Assembly (NCBI RefSeq): GCF_963924675.1
Contig: NC_089219.1
Coordinates: 154,152,288 to 154,216,287, forward strand
Direction: 5' to 3'
DNA from: Phocoena phocoena
Taxonomy: Eukaryota > Chordata > Mammalia > Artiodactyla > Phocoenidae
DNA length: 64,000 nt
Both the position numbers and the translations under genes were made by a program. Shown here in pieces: positions 57,470 to 64,000 of the stretch. The first letter of the stretch is position 1, and each line of letters begins with the position of its first letter. Below the pieces are notes generated by a model. That model was given only the letters and a program-made list of their open reading frames with translations, made no database searches and was not told where the DNA came from.

Positions 57470-57800
57470 ATGAATGAATCTCAAAAACCACATGCTGAGC
57501 AAGTGAAGCCAGATCAAAAGGGCACCTACTGTATTATTCAACTTACATGAAATTGTAAACTCGGCAAAAGTCATCTCTAAAGATAAAAAACAGATCTGTG
57601 GTTGCCTTGGGGTGGGAGATGGGGATACTTTTGCAAAAGCCTAGGAGGAAACTTTCTAGGGTTTTAGAACTGTTATCTATCTTTATGGGGGTGGTAGTTA
57701 AACAAATGTATACATTAATTAAAAGTCACTGAACCATTGACTAAAAATGTCTGCATTTTATTGTATGTAAATTATACCATAATAAGGTTGATTACAAAAT
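57470..57800 (+). mobile_element. Old L1 3' end
   Basis: TCTCAAAAACCACATGCTGA, GATCTGTGGTTGCCTTGGGG, ATTTTATTGTATGTAAATTA and TACCATAATAAGG match the 3' end of old L1 copies (compare TGGTTGCCTGGGGG at 14.5 kb). Confidence 0.8.
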
Positions 57801-59819
57801 GAACCAAAAACAAAACAAAGCAGAAGAAAAACTTCTCAAGACCTCAAAGGAAATACACTGTTTTCTTCCAGGGTACCAGATTGGAAATGAGGCATTGGTC
57901 TGTTCTACCCTCAGATTATCCCTAGGATTTTCTAGTCTATTTTAAAGTACCAGAGTCCCCTATCAGGAACACTCACCCCATGTTTAATTACTTTGATTTC
58001 TTCTCTGCCTCTTCTCCCAACACAGTGAGGTCATTTATGGAAGAAAAACCAGCTTTTTCCAACTTTGCGCCATCACATATTCTTTCCAAAGCTATTATTT
58101 ATGGAATAAAATTTGGCTACACTTTGTAAAAATCTAGCTTTTTGAGCCTTACAAATCTTAACAGTTAACCTACTGCCTCCACTGGAATTTGGGGAAAAAA
58201 TTATTTTGAAAAGGAATAGCTGAGACTTGACATTTTTTTGTGTGTGATTTTCTCTTCCCCTAAGAGAGAAGTGAGTAGGAATGAGAAACACATACATAAA
58301 GAAAAAAAAATTATCTTGCTGCCTTTGCATGGTTGTAATTTATAGGAGGCCCTTTTCAACAATAATCTATTATCAGAATCAATAAAATATCATCTCCATG
58401 AAGGCCAGGCCAGGATACTTGTCTCTTTTGCAGCAGATTGCAATACAAACTACATTCATGGATATGCTTCTTGATGATCTTTGAAATACTGTAACAGTTG
58501 ACCATTTCCTCATGCCTCTTCACCTTAACTTCAACCTGGTTTTTCACTAATGACCTCACATTTCCTTCTCTATCACTTGGTTGTGGGCCTCTTTTCCAAC
58601 TCCAACTCGCATTTCACTCTGGAACCAAAGGAAGACTCACACCTTCCTCCTTTTTAGTGATACCTCAAGGTCATTACCATATTGTGATCACCCTGAAGAA
58701 TAGCCAGACAATTGTTATTTCAGAGCCATCTGACAGTTTGTAGCTCTAAAAATTAACTAAGGACCGCATTTGTCAAAAATATCCTAGTTTAAGATTTTGG
58801 TAATACAGCAACAGTAATTCCGAAGTCATTTTTGACAATCAGTGTGGGAAGCACCCTCCTTCGGGAAGATCCTTTGCCATACAATACTCTTTCCCTGTCT
58901 GGTAATAAGGAAGAATGGCCGTGGAAAGTAACCTTTTGTGGAAAGAAATACTTGGCTTTGAGAAGGCTTGAAGTTCATACATTTTTCTTGAATTAGATTC
59001 CCCATTAATTACTTTATCCACAAAGAGGTAATTATCAGAGTTATGTAAGCAATTAAGGAGATGCTACTCCACATTCTTTCAGCTTGTTGACCTTTCTCAC
59101 TTTATTTCATGTGGCTATCTGAAACATCAGTGATTTACATGCCTTTCTTTTTTTTTTTTTAAACAGATTTCTGTGTGTGTGTGTCCCCATGATGAAAACA
59201 TCATTAAAGTAAAATATCATGAATAGATTCTTAAGAAGCAGAGTCTACTTAAAGTCCTGGAAAATGTGAAAGCACTAATATTCATGGACAACTCTACACT
59301 CTGAAAGTTACTCCAAATGTTGTTGATCTCTATTTCGTCTAGGAGTTTTTCAAATTTCCTACCATGATCATTTGTTAGTTTTATAATTACATAATAAAGG
59401 CATTACATCATACAATCTTTTGTTATCCATTGCAGTTTTAAAATTATTCCTTTCCTTGTCCTCAGCAGATATGTCATAGATTATTAGTACATAAGCAAAG
59501 ACTTTCAATGTAACAGTACTTTATAGTGAGGAGAACTATACTGAGCTATCTCTATCGTAAGACAATGCACTAGGAAAGCACTAGGAATTCTTAAGCACTA
59601 GGAATACAGAGACGATCAAGGGGCAAGTTCCTTGCCTTCGAGTATACATAATCATTATAGCAAATGTTTAAATAGCACTTAGTATATAACGCACCACAGC
59701 AGTCTTATTATCCTCCTTTTTAATAGGTGAGCAGAGGAAGCCACAGGGAAGTCATAGGGTAAAGCCAGAATTTGAACCTAGGTAGACAAGTACACTCTCC
59801 ACAGCTTTAACTACTAAGT

Positions 59820-59881
<62 letters not shown>

Positions 59882-62544
59882 CTCCAAGTATTCCAAAGTT
59901 ACCGCTTATCTACCAAAACTCAAAATGGAGCATACAAACTTGCATAGAAAATAAACATGTAAAAGTTCATAAATAAACCACAATATAACCTGCTCCACGT
60001 AATATACTGACTGCAGTGTCCTGGGCCTCTCCCATCCTTAGGTAGCTGGAAATTACAACAAAATAATACTTTTCATCTTTGGAAGCCACATCATCTCTCA
60101 TACCAACCAACCAACTACTTCCTTAGAGAGAATAGGAAATTAACCTGAATATCATTTTATATATATATATACATATATAGCATTAGTGATGTAGAATCTT
60201 TGTTTAAAGACAATAACTTCAATAGCAGAGGGAACGTTACCATTGCAGGCTTCAGATAACCTCTATATTTCTCAGATTTCATGCTAAATCATAAAATGCC
60301 ATATTGTGTCTGAAGCTATTTTTTCAATAGTCCATTTTCTTAAATGGACTAGCAAAGCAGCAAATACTGAGGAACATTTTGGCTCCCAAATCCTAAAGCC
60401 ATTCTGATTATGCCTGGGTGATCATGGGGACGTCATCGGAACTACCAGAGGACTGGCTGAAATACCAGTGTTCTGGCCAGCTTACAAATTAGAAATTATA
60501 CAGAATCCAATTTTATTTTTTTGTTAAGTAATTCCTATGAGGCTTTTGGGATGTCAATGTAAAGTCCTTTGATGTGTAATTTTATCCATTAGATAGGGAA
60601 CAATGCCAATCCCCGTCATGAGTACTTTCACAACCTGACACTGAAAATCCATTGCAGGGCATAGGACCCGCAAATAGGATGTGAATCACACACATCCATC
60701 CACTCATTCAGACAATCCACAAAGATTCATTTTTAAGTCTACTATATGCCAATAATGTACCGGCCTCTCAGACGCTAAACTATGCTAAATGCTGTAACAG
60801 ACATACTCAGTTCGGGCCCTCCTGGAAATTATTACCTACAGAAGTGCCTTCATTGTAAATGGTCAGGTCTCAGCCAATGCTATTATCATCAGCAGGTGAC
60901 CAAATGATAGAGCTTGCTTTCTAAACAAGCTCCACACTCTGCTTTCAACATTTCTGCTTTCCTTCAAGGCACATAATCCAGCGGTCAGTTTCTCCCAGTT
61001 AGTGAGGTTTGGGGAAAAGGTACCCAGTGAACAATTCCTTGTGGCCTCACTCTTTCCTCACACTCTCCTCTGTGCTCTTGAGCTAAAGAGACCTGGATTA
61101 AAGTCACTTGCTCTAACCTTATTATTTTAAAATAGGGCTGCTCCTGCTTTGAGGATTTCCACTGGACCAACACAGCAGCAAAGCAGCACTGAATCAGAAG
61201 CAGGTAAATTTCAAAATGACAGCTCTAAACATATCCACTCTCCTTTTGTTCTCCTCCTATCCCTTTGCTCTGAACACCTCTGCCCTGAGGCTTTACCTTT
61301 ACCCTTCTCTGATTACTGCTCCAAAAGGGTTTCCAAGAGCAGGGAGTATTTATGGTTTCATTTGCTCCCAAGTCATTTGTGGGAAAGGATACTTGCTTCC
61401 TGATTCTTACTAATTCCACACTCACATCCTTAACACAAAAATCATCATTAAAAAAACAAATTTCCTTAGCGTCATATTTCTTCTGGGCCAACACTGAAAG
61501 AATATTTTCAAAGAAACAATATCCTCTCTCCTTTGCTCTTCTGAGCTTCACGTTCTTACCTCCAGTCTCATTTTCAACCCTTATTACGGGATGCATCACA
61601 AAAACAGAAGAAAGTTCTTTGTGCTTTCCTGTACCAGCTAATTATTCTAATTTGTTCTCCTGATTATGCGACCTCTTCCAAGGGAATGGTCTGAGAGTTG
61701 TCTATTTACTAATGAAGCTCTGTGTGTATTAAGGGTTGACTGAAGCAATCATCAGGAATTTTCATCCCTTAGATTAGTGTTTTCCACCAGATGCACATCT
61801 TTCATTTCGGATAATATAACTTTTAAGTTCAGGATACAACTGGACAAAAGAAAAGAAAAAAAGGTAACCAACACAACATTTGCAGTAATAACACAGTAAC
61901 AGCTATCATCCTTCCCTGAGAAATTCAGACTACTTTATGGACACAATTTAGTACAAACTCATAAGAAAGCTAACAAAGCCCAAAACCACTTCACAAGAGT
62001 GTAGAGAGAGGTAAAGGTCAGAAATTATTACTGCCAGACCCAGCAGACAATGGCACCTACCGGAAAGAGCACAGGACAGGAAAACCTGGAAGCCTGTGTT
62101 CCAGTTTCAGTTATTCCTGTAAGCATTAGTATGATCTGAGTGAACTCAGCCTGCCTTGCTTTTTCCGTTTATAAAAACCTACATCATCCTCTCAGTAGAA
62201 TGAAATGCCACATCTGAATAGTTGCAGATCTCTTTAGGAAAGAAACAAAACGAATGCTTTCCAACCAAAATGGAATAATTCAGTCAATGGAGACAATAAA
62301 AATCTGCCATAAAGCAATTGTTTACTTGAAATCTATCTTTTGTGGTATATTTATTGGGGTAAGGAGTGTAAGGAAATCATAATTAGAGTTACCAATTATT
62401 CCAGAAATCAAGGTCATTAAGTTCAGATTCCAACTCTGTAAGCCTGACCCAGGCTTACAGAGATGTAAGATGTCCCAATACCTCATATCCACCATACATG
62501 GGAGAAACATGGTATGCAGACAGATCCTCTTATAAATATCCCAT
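57801..62544. other. Intergenic, no gene recognised
   Basis: AT-rich. Overlapping frames at 61149-61663 on both strands (up to 124 codons) are unrecognised and lack exon signals. Weak old-repeat traces occur at 59560-59640 and 60690-60850, and a minus-sense MIR-like piece at 59700-59815 (AATTTGAACCTAGGTAGAC). No CYB5R1 exon was seen. Confidence 0.4.
59823..59877. repeat. (AT)n microsatellite
   Basis: About 27 perfect AT units; a second, shorter AT tract is at 60158-60178. Confidence 0.97.
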
Positions 62545-63325
62545 ATGTAGTGGTTTTAATACAGGGTCTCAGATTCATTGCCATTCTTCGCATCCAGATG
62601 TGGGCATTTTCCCTTGAATTTGGGCAGGCTTTCCATGGCTTCAAACAATAGAGCAGGGGTGAGTAAATTATGGCTGGTGGGCCAAGTCTAGGCCTCTACC
62701 AGCTTTTATAAATGAAGCTTTATTAGAACACAGCCATGTTCCTTAGTATATGTATTGTTTGTGTCTGTTTTCACATCACAGCAGCAGAGCTAAGTAGTTG
62801 CAAAAGAGACTTTATAGCTTGTAAAGCCTAAAATATTGACTGTCTGACACTTTATGGAAAAAGATCTCCAATGCCTACAATAGTATATAATGAAAGTGAT
62901 GCTATGTAACATCTAAGACTAGGTCATAAAAGGTCATGCAGCTTTTGCATGATTCTCGTGGAATACTTGAACCCTGGACACTCATTCTCGGGATACTCTA
63001 TCTTGAATCCTAACTACTACGTTATGAGAAGTCCAAGCCACATGGGCAGCCATCTATAGGCACTCCAGTCAACAGTCCTTGTTGGGCCCAGTCTTCAAGG
63101 GCCAGACATGTGAATTAAAATTATCTAGATGATTCCAGCCCCAGCCATTTGAATCCTCATGAGCTGAGGTTTCAGACATCAGTCATGGAGTAGAGACAAG
63201 CCATCTCTGTGTACTGTTTGAATTGCTGACCCACAGAATCTGGGCACATATTAAAAATTTTGTTTATTTCACCCCTAAGTTTGGACTTCATTATTATGTA
63301 GCAATAGATAACTATAGCACTGTGT
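62545..63325 (+). mobile_element. MLT1-type MaLR LTR, split by a hAT element
   Basis: The left part (62545-62653) and right part (62878-63325) form one old LTR. Diagnostic stretches in the right part are AGAAGTCCAAGCCACATGGG, TCAACAGTCCTTGTTGGGCC, AGACAAGCCATCTCTGTGTA, TTGCTGACCCACAGAATCTG and an end near GCAATAGATAACTATAGCAC. It has no internal ERV genes. Confidence 0.8.
62654..62877. mobile_element. Non-autonomous hAT-Charlie element inside the MLT1 LTR
   Basis: Starts CAGGGGTGAGTAAATTATGG, contains GCTTTATTAGAACACAGCCA and AAGCCTAAAATATTGACTGT, and ends AAGATCTCCAATGCCTA. Flanks CAATAGAG (62646-62653) and CAATAGTA (62878-62885) match at 6 of 8 positions, as expected for an old 8 bp hAT duplication. 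The exact MER subfamily is not certain. Confidence 0.8.
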
Positions 63326-63489
63326 CTGTACACAGATCAACATTTCACAGAGCATATACTTTTAGATGTGAGTGTTGACTGCTCAATTTCTAAGAAAAAC
63401 GTATACACACATATAAGTACAAAATGTTTATGTATATGTAAATATTAGACCTATATAAACTAATCTATGTTATCCATAAAATGAGGGGG

Positions 63490-63740
63490 GCCTTGATAAT
63501 AGCTAACATTTTTTTTCAGTATTTATTGTGTTCCAAGAACTGATAAATTCTTGCATTGTATGAATTTTCTTTTAACCCTCATAGCAACTCCCTGAGAGAA
63601 ATAATGTTATCTCTATTTTATAGATGAGAAAACTGAGGCAAAAACAGATAACATGCTCAAGAGTACTCAACAAGTAAATTTTAGAGTCAAGATTTGAACC
63701 CAAGTTCTCAAGTCTTATATCTCTTACTATTAGTCACCAA
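63490..63740 (-). repeat. MIR SINE
   Basis: The plus strand reads as the MIR complement: GCATTGTATGAATTTTCTTT, TATTTTATAGATGAGAAAAC, TGAGGCAAAAACAGATAACA, then AGATTTGAACCCAAGTTCTC. Well preserved. Confidence 0.82.
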
Positions 63741-64000
63741 GCTATATACTGAGGAAGGGGATGAAAGCTGAAGCCCTTACCTCATGCTCAAAATGTTAGA
63801 CAGAAGCTTAGCAGGTATGGTTGAAAGAAGATAGGACTAGGAGTTGTAAGTCCAGAGCCTGAGTTATGAAATGAATTCTCCTCTCATCTAGATATAGGTT
63901 TGTTTTTAGAAAATGAAGAAGAGTACTGCATATTTTGATTGTTAATTTCTGTAATTAATGATTACCAAAGAATGGAATTTTACCAGGGAGCTATTTTGCA

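Noticed and set aside
61225..61663. Overlapping 103- and 124-codon frames on both strands
   Set aside because: No family, no exon signals; AT-average sequence with mutually shadowing frames.

Overview
The window is mammalian nuclear DNA, most likely from a cetacean. The evidence is a spliced vertebrate gene with consensus GT/AG introns, plus many copies of tRNA-derived CHR-type SINEs in two forms (about 210 and 340 bp, both with a head beginning GGCTTCCCTGGTGG). These SINEs are typical of whales, dolphins and their close relatives. L1 lineages of several ages, MIR, MaLR LTRs and hAT/Tigger fossils make up much of the rest. Nothing looks prokaryotic or viral apart from ancient endogenous LTRs.

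The only complete protein gene is TMEM183A, on the minus strand. It has eight coding exons between 17835 and 4638 that join into an uninterrupted 376-codon frame. A CpG-rich promoter lies at about 17730-18060 and the probable 3' UTR runs to about 2830. The protein combines an F-box-like segment, basic nuclear-localisation-like patches and one hydrophobic segment. Just beyond its 3' end, at about 1400-1790, is a GC-rich promoter-like block with a strong minus-strand splice donor. In human the gene directly downstream of TMEM183A, in the same orientation, is PPFIA4, so I read this block as the probable PPFIA4 promoter and non-coding first exon. This is inferred from synteny and is not proven.

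From 18.1 kb to 64 kb I find no convincing protein-coding gene. The stretch upstream of TMEM183A is a repeat-rich intergenic region. At 19.6-26.9 kb is a nest of minus-strand L1s carrying SINE insertions with clear target-site duplications. At 28.7-29.1 kb is a small GC-rich island with a possible orphan exon and a G-rich tract. SINEs and MIRs occupy 30.9-32.5 kb, a MaLR LTR lies at 35.4 kb, and old L1 and SINE copies lie at 38.1-42.2 kb. A CTCF-like motif sits at 43.69 kb. A GC-rich L1 5' UTR fragment without its body is at 44.1-45.4 kb, and an L1 3' end is at 46.9-47.7 kb. A Tigger-like MITE is at 50.05 kb, an AT-rich old-LINE zone at 50.3-52.3 kb, and an MLT1 LTR split by a hAT element at 62.5-63.3 kb. 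CYB5R1, the expected next gene on that side in human, is not seen before the window ends.

I found no undescribed multi-gene system. The items most worth a second look are the CTCF-like site, the L1 5' UTR-only fragment, the orphan exon with its G-rich island, the unexplained 157-codon frame at 52.3-52.8 kb, and matching GT expansions at the same position of two different L1 copies.
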